A stretch of DNA of 64,000 bases from Syntrophosphaera sp035450685. Its GTDB lineage: Bacteria; Cloacimonadota; Cloacimonadia; Cloacimonadales; Cloacimonadaceae. The position numbers were made by a program, and so were the translations under genes. Below are positions 17,590-26,390 of the stretch, in pieces; the first letter of the stretch is position 1, and every line of letters starts with the position of its first letter. The stretch covers positions 186,001-250,000 of the forward strand of contig DAOTNF010000001.1 of assembly GCA_035450685.1 (NCBI GenBank), read 5' to 3'. Under the pieces are notes generated by a model. That model worked only from the letters and a program-made list of their open reading frames with translations. It did not search any database and had not been told where the DNA came from.

Positions 17590-18842
17590 TTTTTATCGGC
17601 AACCCCCATCTTGTTGATCATGGCAATGTTATCCACTTGGAATCCCAAGTCGTGGACGAAAAAGCTGGTATCAAGGGTAACTGCTATTTTTCTGCGGATC
17701 AGGAGTATGGCGACTTTCTATGTACCGAAACTGCTGACGCTTTTGTTCTGGGATTGCTACTTCCCGCCCTGCAAAGCAATCAGGACATCGTTGTGGATGG
17801 GCAGCTTTCCGAAAGGTTGTACTATAATTTGAGCAATTTTGTGATTAATGTCTTGGCGAAAGCTTTTGGCTATCAAGAGATTAAAATAAAACCATCACAA
17901 CTTACAGTGTTGCAACACAATCCCCAGGCAGTTGGCACTGGGTGCTCCCTCGGAGTCGATTCTTTCTCTACTATTCTCAAACACACAGCAGAGGATTGTC
18001 CTCCTTCCTTTAAACTGACGCACCTTGCTTACTTCAACGTGGGTGCGCATGGCGAAAAGAACTCAGCAGATTCCAGAGAGGCATATTTTAGAGATTTGGG
18101 AAAAGTTCGGGAATTTGCAAAGGTGATTGACCTGCCAGTGGTTGCCATGGAATCCAATCTACCGTTTTTCTACACCAATTACAGTTATAATTTCAATCAA
18201 ACCCATGTTCTTCGGAACATGAGCATGGTGTTGGCCATGCAGAAGCTTTTCAAGAGATACATCTACAGTTCTGGCTATCCGGCAACTGAGATCCATCTCT
18301 CCGGGATAGATCCAACCTATATGGAGACCATGCTTCTGCCTGCAATCTCAACGGAGAATACGGAACTGATCACTGGCGATCCAGCCTTGTCCAGAAGCGC
18401 CAAAGCAAAAATCATTTGTGACGACAAACTTGTCCAAAAATACCTTTATGTGTGTTGTCGCGACCTCGTGCTGAACAACGAGATGTATTCCGGTCCCTGG
18501 GCTAATGTAAAGTCTGGTTCAAAAAGGAATTGTTCGCGGTGCGACAAGTGCCTGAGGACACTGCTTATCTTCGATGCTCTGAATAAAATAGATCTATATA
18601 CGGATATTTTTGATCCTCCTCCATCATCGACCCTGAGGACCCTTTACATGGCCAAAGTGCTGGGCTTGAAAAAGCGTAGCTATGTTTTTCAGGACCTCTA
18701 TCAGTTTGCTGTGGCTGAAAAATATCCAATCCGACTCAGCGCGAGGATCTTGTCATTGATCTTTAGATTTAGGTTGAACGAGCTTTTCTACAGAATTGCC
18801 GGGGTCTTGAGGAATAAGCCCCGGATCAAGACTAATACATGA
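17586..18842 (+). CDS. PP-loop-like ATP-binding protein with Cys cluster
   Basis: A 418-residue protein with no family I can name. Residues 117-126 read GTGCSLGVDS, a variant of the SGGxDS PP-loop of N-type ATP pyrophosphatases (QueC, ThiI, asparagine synthetase). It is followed by LAYFNVGAHGEK, LSGIDPTYMET, TENTELITGDPALSR, and a CxxCxxC cluster at Cys316, 319 and 322 (NCSRCDKCLRTL) that would bind zinc, as in QueC. PP-loop enzymes adenylate a carboxylate, carbonyl or similar and exchange it for N or S. Between a CapK-like ligase (4-nt overlap) and a CapA-like protein, it may modify a sugar or its acyl group. Confidence 0.65.
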   Translation: MIFIGNPHLVDHGNVIHLESQVVDEKAGIKGNCYFSADQEYGDFLCTETADAFVLGLLLPALQSNQDIVVDGQLSERLYYNLSNFVINVLAKAFGYQEIKIKPSQLTVLQHNPQAVGTGCSLGVDSFSTILKHTAEDCPPSFKLTHLAYFNVGAHGEKNSADSREAYFRDLGKVREFAKVIDLPVVAMESNLPFFYTNYSYNFNQTHVLRNMSMVLAMQKLFKRYIYSSGYPATEIHLSGIDPTYMETMLLPAISTENTELITGDPALSRSAKAKIICDDKLVQKYLYVCCRDLVLNNEMYSGPWANVKSGSKRNCSRCDKCLRTLLIFDALNKIDLYTDIFDPPPSSTLRTLYMAKVLGLKKRSYVFQDLYQFAVAEKYPIRLSARILSLIFRFRLNELFYRIAGVLRNKPRIKTNT

Positions 18843-18855
18843 TGGAAGGTGAAAG

Positions 18856-19956
18856 ATGAAGATCACTTTTGCGGGCGACATTTCGCTCTTCAGGATAGAC
18901 ACAGATGCGTTTTGCTTCAACGATATCTGCAGTCAACTATTCAAATCTTCAGACCTTGTGGTGGGTAATCTGGAATGTCCATTGACTTCGTCGGAAACCA
19001 AGGAAGACCAGGCTTTCAACATGTCAGCCCCAGCTTCTTCACTTGCATTGCTGAAACCATTTGGGGTTGTGTCCCTGGCTAATAATCATATCCGGGATTA
19101 TGGTACGACAGGGCTTAGGGACACTATAGATGCCTTGAATACCCAAGGTATCAAATACTTTGGCGCTGGCAGGACACGTGGGGAAGCATTAAGACCATTA
19201 AGGCTGGAATTGAACGGACTCAAACTGGCATTTATCGGAGCAACCCGTTTTGCTAATGCTACCAAAGACAATGGAGGAGGGACTGCATGCGACTGCAGCA
19301 AACACATATTCCAACAGATTAAAGATCTGAAACATGAGGGTTTCTTTGTGATATTGTACGTGCATTGGGGTTATGAATACGTGAGAATACCCAGTCCGAG
19401 AGACCGCAGATTAGCCCATAAGTTTGTGGACACTGGAGCTGATCTGGTCATCGGTTCGCATCCCCACATTTACCAGGGAATAGAGGATTACAAGGGGAAA
19501 AAGATCATCTACAGCTTGGGCAACTTCATCTTTCATTCATCAGTTTTTACGGCTTTGTCACCGATTCCTAACGATCCCAGGCTCCAAGAATCTTTTTTAT
19601 TTTCCATAGAATTAAATCAGGACCACACATATACTGCTAAAATTAGTGGGTATCACACCGATGACAATGGCGTGGAGTGTTATGATGCAACTACAAACGC
19701 GACGTTTGAGGAAGAGGTGCGGTCAGTATCACAAATACTGGAAAAAGACTACCTGAGTTATCTGCGTAAGTATTATATGCAAGCTTACGAGATCAGCAGG
19801 CAAAACGACAAGATAAAAAAAGACTTTCAACACATAGATAAGTTGAGTTTTGTAGAGAAAGTGCTTTTGTATAAAAACGCCAATCTGCAGGATGTCTTGA
19901 ATAAAGCGGCGGGATTGGCAATTGGTTGGTCAAGAAAAATAAGAAAGGTGGATTGA
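18856..19956 (+). CDS. CapA-family capsule protein (calcineurin-like phosphoesterase fold)
   Basis: A 366-residue PGA_cap/CapA-domain protein: TFAGDISLF at the N-terminus, VGNLECPLT, SLANNHIRDYG, ILYVHWGYEY, VIGSHPHIYQG and IIYSLGNFIF, i.e. the metal-ligand motifs of the metallophosphatase fold in order. The family is needed for poly-gamma-glutamate capsule but is widespread in other polysaccharide loci. No signal peptide or membrane anchor is seen, so a cytoplasmic role is likely here. GGAAGG lies 7 nt before the ATG. Confidence 0.88.
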   Translation: MKITFAGDISLFRIDTDAFCFNDICSQLFKSSDLVVGNLECPLTSSETKEDQAFNMSAPASSLALLKPFGVVSLANNHIRDYGTTGLRDTIDALNTQGIKYFGAGRTRGEALRPLRLELNGLKLAFIGATRFANATKDNGGGTACDCSKHIFQQIKDLKHEGFFVILYVHWGYEYVRIPSPRDRRLAHKFVDTGADLVIGSHPHIYQGIEDYKGKKIIYSLGNFIFHSSVFTALSPIPNDPRLQESFLFSIELNQDHTYTAKISGYHTDDNGVECYDATTNATFEEEVRSVSQILEKDYLSYLRKYYMQAYEISRQNDKIKKDFQHIDKLSFVEKVLLYKNANLQDVLNKAAGLAIGWSRKIRKVD

Positions 19957-19959
19957 TTT

Positions 19960-21270
19960 ATGGGCAACAAACTCTTTCATGAAAATCCACTGTTCACTCT
20001 CAAATGGATGTCCAGGTACGCGGCTTACACCAGAAGCGCCAGATGGTCAAAGTCGAAGTTGCACGCTTTTCAAGACAACAAACTCAGGAAGATTATCCAA
20101 TATGCGGGAAAACACGTACCATACTACCGGGAGCTGTTTGCCCAGATCGGGCTGGATACCAAATCGTTTCGAGGCCGAGATGACCTGCACAAGATACCTC
20201 TGCTGGATAAAGAGACTTTAAGAACCCGCCCCGAAGAGTTTATTTCTGACGAAGCTGGTAAGCTAAACTGTCGAACTGAAAAAACCAGCGGGTCCACCGG
20301 TACACCACTTGAGATATTGTTAGATGAAGAAAGCCGGATCAATAAAATGGCCGCATCCTGGCGCGCGCATGTTTGGGCGGGTGATAGCTTTTTTGTGAAC
20401 AAGTTCATGATCAAGGGGTTGTCGGGAACATACAAACAAGACTATGGTGTCGTGAGGGACAGTTTTTTCAGAAAATGTGTGTTTCTTAATTCAAGCCGCA
20501 TGACCAAAGAGACATGCCTTGCGGCAGCCGAGCTATTGCGAAGGTACCAACCTGTCTTTTATGAGGGTTATTCTCGCTCATTTATTGATTTCTTGCAGTT
20601 TATCAAAGATAAAAAGCACTCGATCATCTCACCGAGGGGAATTTTTTGTTATGGGGAAACCTTGTCTCAGCAAACCCGTAGTTTTGTCGAAAATGGTTTT
20701 ACAGCCAAGGTATATGATTTTTACGCGAACGCGGAAAATTCAGCCATGATCTGTCAATTGCCAAGCGGTAGAAAACTCTTTACTGAAGACTACTTCTATC
20801 CCGAAGTGCTTGATGGCAAAGGGCATCCAAGTGAGACGAACTATGGTGAGCTGGTCAGCACTAGCTTTTACAACTACGCCATGCCCCTGATACGTTATAG
20901 GACAAGGGACAATGTGCGGTTGGCTGATAAACAGGATTGTTCCTTTAGGGAGGTTCTTGAGATCGAAGGCAGGATGGATGATTATTTATTATTGCCAAAT
21001 GGAAGAAAGATATACTTTGCCGATGGTGCATTAGGCTATGCGAAAGGTATAATAGCAGCACAATATATTCAGCATGATATAGACGAGATAACGATTAATC
21101 TAGTTGTCGACAGCCATTTTTTACCCGAGTATTATAATGATATTGAGTCTAATCTGAGAAGGATAAAAAACATCAGCGAGGATGTTGACATAAAGTTTGC
21201 AATTGTGGATAAACTAGAGAAAAGCAAGTCTGGAAAAGCGCCGCTTATTATATCAAAACTAAAAAAATGA
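19960..21270 (+). CDS. CapK/PaaK-like adenylate-forming protein 2
   Basis: A 436-residue protein of the same family as 16303. The N-terminal KLRKIIQYAGKHVPYYRELF is the usual PaaK opening; the ATP loop is KTSGSTGTPLEI, then VYDFYANAENSAMIC and PLIRYRTRDNVRL, with EGRMDDYLLLPNGRK near the C-terminus. It starts 3 nt after the CapA-like gene and is the last gene before a 0.39-kb repeat-containing gap, so it probably ends this transcription block. Confidence 0.85.
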   Translation: MGNKLFHENPLFTLKWMSRYAAYTRSARWSKSKLHAFQDNKLRKIIQYAGKHVPYYRELFAQIGLDTKSFRGRDDLHKIPLLDKETLRTRPEEFISDEAGKLNCRTEKTSGSTGTPLEILLDEESRINKMAASWRAHVWAGDSFFVNKFMIKGLSGTYKQDYGVVRDSFFRKCVFLNSSRMTKETCLAAAELLRRYQPVFYEGYSRSFIDFLQFIKDKKHSIISPRGIFCYGETLSQQTRSFVENGFTAKVYDFYANAENSAMICQLPSGRKLFTEDYFYPEVLDGKGHPSETNYGELVSTSFYNYAMPLIRYRTRDNVRLADKQDCSFREVLEIEGRMDDYLLLPNGRKIYFADGALGYAKGIIAAQYIQHDIDEITINLVVDSHFLPEYYNDIESNLRRIKNISEDVDIKFAIVDKLEKSKSGKAPLIISKLKK

Positions 21271-21428
21271 GGCTCTCTTAAAGCTATATTGGTAGAATGC
21301 TGATAATAGATAATTACTGTGTTCTCGAAAATGTATTGCCATGTTTGCCTTAATCAGTATATAATGCTTACTATCCCGTTTTTATTTCATGCCTCTCTCC
21401 TTTGCTGTTACTGGCTTTATCGCCATCA

Positions 21429-21469
21429 TCCTTAGGTCATCCTTATAAATTATAAGGATGACCTAAGGA
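21429..21469. repeat. dispersed palindromic repeat, copy 2
   Basis: Perfect 19-bp arms, 21429-21447 and 21451-21469, around AAT. The core CCTTAGGTCATCCTTATA differs from copy 1 by T for A in the middle, and the change is compensated in the other arm, so pairing is conserved. Confidence 0.85.
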
Positions 21470-21590
21470 AAATATAGACTTAACCGCCGCTTGCGAATGA
21501 GGGTGGATAAGCGCTTATGCGAGGTTTGGCGATCATCATAGTTGGGTTATCCACTCGGTTTGAAAGGAACCGAAAAGGATTATGATCGGA

Positions 21591-21620
21591 TTGAGTTTAT
21601 TGTTATTAGAATGTTATACT
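21591..21620 (+). promoter_or_regulatory. possible promoter of the 21664 gene
   Basis: TTGAGT (21591-21596), an 18-nt spacer and TATACT (21615-21620), 43 nt before the start codon. The boxes match consensus at 4/6 and 5/6. This is a weak prediction. Confidence 0.3.
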
Positions 21621-21663
21621 TGTACTTATTAGTTTCAATGATTTAATAAAACAGGAGATTCTT

Positions 21664-22614
21664 ATGGAGACAATTGGTTTTGTTTCATCGCAGATGCCAG
21701 AAGAAAGTAGAATAGCAATAGTTCCAAAAGACCTTAAAAAAATAAAACATCCCGAGATGATTTACATACAAGAGCAATATGGCAAGCACTTGGGTATTAC
21801 AGACAGACAATACAGGGAAGTAGGGGTAAATGTGGTTACTAGGCATCAAGCACTTGAACAATCTGTACTTTGTTTACCCAAACCTTGGAGTAATGACGTC
21901 GATCTTTTTAAAGATGGACAGACGATAATGGGATGGTTGTATCTATCTGAAAAGAAAATGATAGCAAGAGCCGTGATCGAAAAAAATATGACAGCTATAT
22001 CTTGGGAGAATATGTATGGACCGGATAAATCATACGTTTTTGTCAAAAACAGATGGTATGCAGGTTATATTGCAACTTCCCAAGCACTTCCATTTGCCTA
22101 TGCTTCTCCCAAAAGACTTAAAATAGGGGTTCTTGGTAGAGGTAGAGTAGCTGAAGGTGTTTTTGCCAGATTGAAGGAAGAAAATGCCAAGTATGAGACA
22201 TTTGGTAGAGACAGGTTTTTGGAGTTTAAAAAAAGACTAAATGAGTTTGATGTTGTAATCAATTGCTGGTACTTTGATCCGGCAGTTGGTAATTATTTAA
22301 CCCTTAGCGACCTTCAGGAAATGAAAACTGGGGCACTTTTTATTGATGTTGCTTGCGAAGGTGTCGAAGGAAGCATACCGCATCCGTCAATATCACCATT
22401 CTATAAACTTGGAAGATTTAACCCGATCATTGTATATAACAATAACCATGCTCCTACAATGTGGCCTCTGGAGGTTTCAGAATCAATAAGCGAAGCCTTG
22501 GCACCTTATCTTGATCTTATTGTGACACAGGAGAGTGACCCAATTATTGAAGCAGCTATATCAGTTAAAAAGGGGCAAATCATTGACACCAGGATACATG
22601 ATTTATTAGCCTGA
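21664..22614 (+). CDS. alanine dehydrogenase/PNT-family protein, N5-(carboxyethyl)ornithine synthase-like
   Basis: A 316-residue protein with the AlaDH/PNT two-domain layout: N-terminal PEESRIAIVPKDLKK (12-26) and IQEQYGKHLGITD, then a Rossmann loop GVLGRGRVAEGVF (155-167) and late VYNNNHAPTMWPLEVS. The short length (alanine dehydrogenase is about 370) and layout fit N5-(1-carboxyethyl)ornithine synthase, which reductively condenses pyruvate with an amino acid. In a polysaccharide locus it may make an N-(1-carboxyethyl)-amino acid substituent of a sugar (inference). CAGGAG precedes the ATG. It is AT-rich compared with the rfbA or MaoC blocks. Confidence 0.65.
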   Translation: METIGFVSSQMPEESRIAIVPKDLKKIKHPEMIYIQEQYGKHLGITDRQYREVGVNVVTRHQALEQSVLCLPKPWSNDVDLFKDGQTIMGWLYLSEKKMIARAVIEKNMTAISWENMYGPDKSYVFVKNRWYAGYIATSQALPFAYASPKRLKIGVLGRGRVAEGVFARLKEENAKYETFGRDRFLEFKKRLNEFDVVINCWYFDPAVGNYLTLSDLQEMKTGALFIDVACEGVEGSIPHPSISPFYKLGRFNPIIVYNNNHAPTMWPLEVSESISEALAPYLDLIVTQESDPIIEAAISVKKGQIIDTRIHDLLA

Positions 22615-22711
22615 TGTTTATAGTCATGGTTTAATAAAATTAGGAAGCTCCCATAATTTTTATGTTGAATTTAGTATGAAGGCAACCAATATAGTTTGAA
22701 GGATTTTAACT

Positions 22712-23671
22712 ATGAAAATTAAACCAATAGCAGTATTGATTCCAGTCATCATCTTGTTGGCTGCAGTATGGTTTCTTTTAAGCTATGAAATACATATGGC
22801 TAGAATACCTTGGGCTATTGGAGTTTATGATATTGATGAAAGATTTAATACTAGTGAATCTGTTAATAACCCCATTCTAACCAAATCCAGTGTTACGCAG
22901 AAGCCTACATATTTTGTAGCTGATCCTTTTATTTTCAAGCACAATGGAAAATACCTGATGTTTTATGAAGCAGGATTGATTGACAGGAAAGACAGAAGAG
23001 GGGCTATAGCTTTGGCAGTTTCTGATGATGGCGTATCCTATAAGCATCATAGCATAGTATTGGAAGATGAAGTGTCAATTTCATTCCCTATCGTATATGA
23101 GGTAGGTGAAGATAAGTATATGACAATTGAGGGCGTAAAGGCCAATAACATAAGATTGTTTAAGGCACTTGACTTTCCTTATTCCTGGACCTGTGTAGAT
23201 ACTCTGCTTACTGGTCCATGGTCAGATCCATCAATTTATAAATCAGGAGACACATATTTCTTGTTTGTATCAACTCCATATGTTTACGAAGATGCACATA
23301 TCTTTTCTTCCAATAGCTTTTTCGGTCCGTATGTTGAACATCCAATGAACCCAGTTGTTAGCAAAAACAAAAGAATTGCACGCAATGCTGGTAACATATT
23401 CGAAATGAATAATAAGCTATACAGGCCAGTTCAAGATTGTTCGAATATGTACGGGGAGAAAGTAAGAATGATGGAAATTCTTGAGTTATCTGAAACTACC
23501 TATAGAGAAAGAGAGATTGAGAATTCTCCATTGTCTTTTAAACAGGATGGATGGAACAGAACAAAAATGCATACTTTCAATATTTTCCAAATTAATGATA
23601 AGATGATGGTTGCCACTGATGGAGCCCCGCATAATGGTAAACTACAGTTACGTATAGTAAAGAGAAGATAG
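22712..23671 (+). CDS. membrane-anchored five-bladed propeller protein, GH43-like
   Basis: A 319-residue protein with one N-terminal membrane segment (residues about 5-24, PIAVLIPVIILLAAVWFLL). The rest shows repeated blade motifs, VADPFIFKHNGKYLMFYEA, SFPIVYEVGEDKYMTIE and WSDPSIYKSGDTYFLF, typical of the beta-fructosidase/GH43-like propeller found next to glycosyl- or formyl-transferase domains in sugar-transfer proteins. The family's biochemical role is unsettled; glycoside binding or transfer at the outer face of the membrane is plausible. Ribosome-binding site AAGGA. Likely in one unit with the preceding gene. Confidence 0.6.
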   Translation: MKIKPIAVLIPVIILLAAVWFLLSYEIHMARIPWAIGVYDIDERFNTSESVNNPILTKSSVTQKPTYFVADPFIFKHNGKYLMFYEAGLIDRKDRRGAIALAVSDDGVSYKHHSIVLEDEVSISFPIVYEVGEDKYMTIEGVKANNIRLFKALDFPYSWTCVDTLLTGPWSDPSIYKSGDTYFLFVSTPYVYEDAHIFSSNSFFGPYVEHPMNPVVSKNKRIARNAGNIFEMNNKLYRPVQDCSNMYGEKVRMMEILELSETTYREREIENSPLSFKQDGWNRTKMHTFNIFQINDKMMVATDGAPHNGKLQLRIVKRR

Positions 23672-23904
23672 ATTAAAGATGTGTACTTGTTCAATGCCAG
23701 ATTTGGCATTGTTTGAATCCGGTGTATGAATAGGTAGCAATGCGATTAGACCTGTTTATACGCATGTTGTTATATAGATCATTTGTATACTCATAAGGTT
23801 CAGACAATCTGTATGAACGGATTTTAGTTATGGGATTCGCATGCACATTCCCTGCTCAAGCAAAAGGCAGATGATGAGGAAATCAAACAACATGGATTTG
23901 AGTA

Positions 23905-25350
23905 TTGACTGACAACAGGCGTTTCCTAAAAAACATCGGACTGGTTGCTTTGGGGCCGATAATTGGTTCTTTGGTTGGTTTTCTGGCCGAACCTTGGGTT
24001 TCCCGTTTATGGAGCCCGGACCTCTATGGGATTGGGGCTTATTTCTACTCAATCCTTCAATTCTTGACTCCAGCTTTGTTTCTTCGTTACAATTTTGCCA
24101 TTGTCCAGGCTGTTGACCACAGGGAGGCAGCTAATCTGCTGGCCTTGTCAGCAATCATATTTGCTGGTTTCTTCACGCTGATAACTTTAGGATATCCTCT
24201 GCTTGGAAGATTGTTAGGCGGTAGTTTTCCTTTTGACAAATACAAAGCCTTTTTTCTTAGCGCGTTAGTGGCGGGTTCACTGGCAGCGTTGCTCAGGTTT
24301 TGGGCTTCATATCATAAACGTTTTGGCTTGCAGAGTGCCGCCACAATTATGACTCAAGTAACCCCGGTACTAATGCTCTTGCTCTTGGGATTCAGCGGCA
24401 ATGTTGGAGAATGGCAAATGATATTAATCAGGAGCATTGCATATTATTGTTACCCATTGCTTTTGGTGTTATCATTCATTTCCCGCGACATGCTACAGGT
24501 ATTCAGGGATGTGAGTTGGACCGGGATCAGGTCTGTAGCCCTGAAGTATCGGGACTATCCAAGGCATGAATACCTGGGATATATAGCTGGACTGCTGTCC
24601 TTCAATCTGCCAGTGATTCTGGTCGCCAGGTATTGGGGCACTGAAGTTTCCGGCTTGTATGCCAAAGCCTTCACAATCCTGTATATGTTTGTGTTGTTGT
24701 TGGGCGACTCTGTCAACCGGGTGTTGCATAAGGAAGCAGCTGATATTGTTAATAGCGGCAAAGACCTGGCTCCGTTTATCAACAATGTCTTTCGAGCTTT
24801 AGTATATCTTTCTCTGCTGCCCTTCATGCTGGTGATACTTGTTGGGCCGGAGCTGTTTAGTGTCTTTCTAGGTGAGCGGTGGATGGTTTCCGGTCAGTTT
24901 GCCCAAGCCATGGCCCTGTGGAGTTTTGCCAATTTGATCAATGCCAGCCTGATGCCATTGTACGGAGTTCTAAATAAGCAGCTCCAGTACACCAGGTTCA
25001 CTTTGGCAACCCTGCTAATAAGGGCTTTGATCCTCATCTTAATGGGGATGGCAGGAGCTAACGTGATATTGTCCCTTGCTGTGTTTGCTCTGGCCAATAT
25101 GGTGGTGCTTATGTGGCAAGCGATATATATCGTTGGACTAGCGGGAGTGGACATCAAGGGAATCCTGTGTTTTGTCCTAACCAGGGTTTTGGAACTGCTG
25201 CCTTTGGCAGTCGTATTTATGGTTGTACGTCAATTGTTCAACCTTGGCACTTTAGAGTTGATTGGCCTTGCCGCTTTGCTTTCCTTACCCTATGTTTATC
25301 TGTATTATATCCGAAACATCAAACAATTCCGCAACTTACTCGTAGCGTGA
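23905..25350 (+). CDS. Wzx-type polysaccharide flippase 2
   Basis: A 481-residue paralogue of the flippase at 13460, with the same N-terminus (KNIGLVALGPIIGSLVGFLAEPW), RDYPRHEYLG, PVILVARYWG and LGDSVNRVLHKEAADIVN. About 12-14 membrane segments. The start is a TTG at 23905: an ATG 13 nt upstream is out of frame and stops, and alignment with the paralogue places the N-terminus exactly here. Two closely related flippases in one locus suggest two polymers or a module duplication. Confidence 0.87.
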   Translation: MTDNRRFLKNIGLVALGPIIGSLVGFLAEPWVSRLWSPDLYGIGAYFYSILQFLTPALFLRYNFAIVQAVDHREAANLLALSAIIFAGFFTLITLGYPLLGRLLGGSFPFDKYKAFFLSALVAGSLAALLRFWASYHKRFGLQSAATIMTQVTPVLMLLLLGFSGNVGEWQMILIRSIAYYCYPLLLVLSFISRDMLQVFRDVSWTGIRSVALKYRDYPRHEYLGYIAGLLSFNLPVILVARYWGTEVSGLYAKAFTILYMFVLLLGDSVNRVLHKEAADIVNSGKDLAPFINNVFRALVYLSLLPFMLVILVGPELFSVFLGERWMVSGQFAQAMALWSFANLINASLMPLYGVLNKQLQYTRFTLATLLIRALILILMGMAGANVILSLAVFALANMVVLMWQAIYIVGLAGVDIKGILCFVLTRVLELLPLAVVFMVVRQLFNLGTLELIGLAALLSLPYVYLYYIRNIKQFRNLLVA

Positions 25351-25442
25351 TTGGTTTGAGTGGAAACTGTGATTAAGGGGCTTGTGACCTATATAGCAAC
25401 TTGCCTAATGCGGACAATTTCTCCCACCGATAATTGTTGCCT

Positions 25443-26390
25443 ATGAAGCATATGGAACTATTAATCTCAATCCTGATTCCTGTCTTCAACGATCAGGAAG
25501 TGTTGCCGGAGCTGTTTCAACGGTTAAAAGCTCTGCTGAACCAATATTACCCCAACCACGAGATCATGTTTGTTGACGACGGCAGCGCGGATAATTCCTG
25601 GCAGATCATCGAAGGCCTGCATCAACATGATAGCCAGGCCAAGGGCTTGAAGTTGATACACAACTTTGGCCAGCAGAACGCTATTGCCGCTGGTTTGGAA
25701 CATGTAAGCGGCGATATTGTGGTGATCATGGACTCCGACCTGCAGGACAGGCCGGAGGATATTCCCAAGCTTATAGACGCGCTGTTGGCAAACGACGCCT
25801 CCATGGCGATTGCCAAGTGGAAAAGCAGGCAGGACGGATTCCTGAAACAATTTGTATCCAGGCTCTTCTTTGCTGTTAGCAAAAAGATCACCAATATCAG
25901 ACATGAGCCGAATCTGGGTGTGTTCCGTGCCATCCGCCGCGAGGTGGTCGAAGAGCTGAAAAAGTATCCTGAAAAAACCGCCACGACCCTGAGCCTACTC
26001 TATTGGATCGGGGTGGATTATGTTGTGGTGCCACTTGAGCGTGATTCCCGCTTTGCCGGAAAGAGCGGCTACAATTTGAAAAAGATGCTCAAGCTGACTG
26101 CGGACCGGATCTTTTCCTTTTCCATGTTTCCAATCCGGGCGGCCATCTTGGCCGGGAGCCTGATCTCAGCACTGAGTTTTTTGACCGGGATCATATTGAT
26201 CATCAGAAGGATGATGGGTTTGGTGGCGCCGGGCTGGACTTCGATGATAGTGCTGACGCTCTTTCTCTTCGGGTTGAACTTCCTGTTTCTGGGAGTGGTC
26301 GGCGAATATTTGGGCCGCATTTTCCAAGAGACGAAACAGCGGCCAAAGTACATAATCAAAAAATCCATAGGTGAAATATGCAAAAAGTGA
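25443..26390 (+). CDS. GT2 glycosyltransferase, DPM1/GtrB-like, with C-terminal membrane anchor
   Basis: A 315-residue glycosyltransferase: SILIPVFNDQEVLPEL at the start of the GT-A domain, VDDGSADNSWQII, IMDSDLQDRPEDIP (DxD-like) and GKSGYNLKKMLKL near the end of the catalytic domain, then two membrane helices (about residues 228-255 and 272-290). This layout is that of GtrB/ArnC enzymes that load a sugar onto undecaprenyl phosphate. ATG 25443 is used; 25452 is also possible. It overlaps the NeuD-like gene by 13 nt, opening the 25.4-32.6 kb operon. Confidence 0.88.
   Translation: MKHMELLISILIPVFNDQEVLPELFQRLKALLNQYYPNHEIMFVDDGSADNSWQIIEGLHQHDSQAKGLKLIHNFGQQNAIAAGLEHVSGDIVVIMDSDLQDRPEDIPKLIDALLANDASMAIAKWKSRQDGFLKQFVSRLFFAVSKKITNIRHEPNLGVFRAIRREVVEELKKYPEKTATTLSLLYWIGVDYVVVPLERDSRFAGKSGYNLKKMLKLTADRIFSFSMFPIRAAILAGSLISALSFLTGIILIIRRMMGLVAPGWTSMIVLTLFLFGLNFLFLGVVGEYLGRIFQETKQRPKYIIKKSIGEICKK

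Larger units (their letters stand above)
21271..21663. other. intergenic region with palindromic repeat and a possible promoter
   Basis: About 0.39 kb without a gene. It contains palindrome copy 2 (21429-21469) and a promoter-like pair at 21591-21620. It separates the CapK/CapA block from the opine-dehydrogenase-like gene. Confidence 0.6.
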
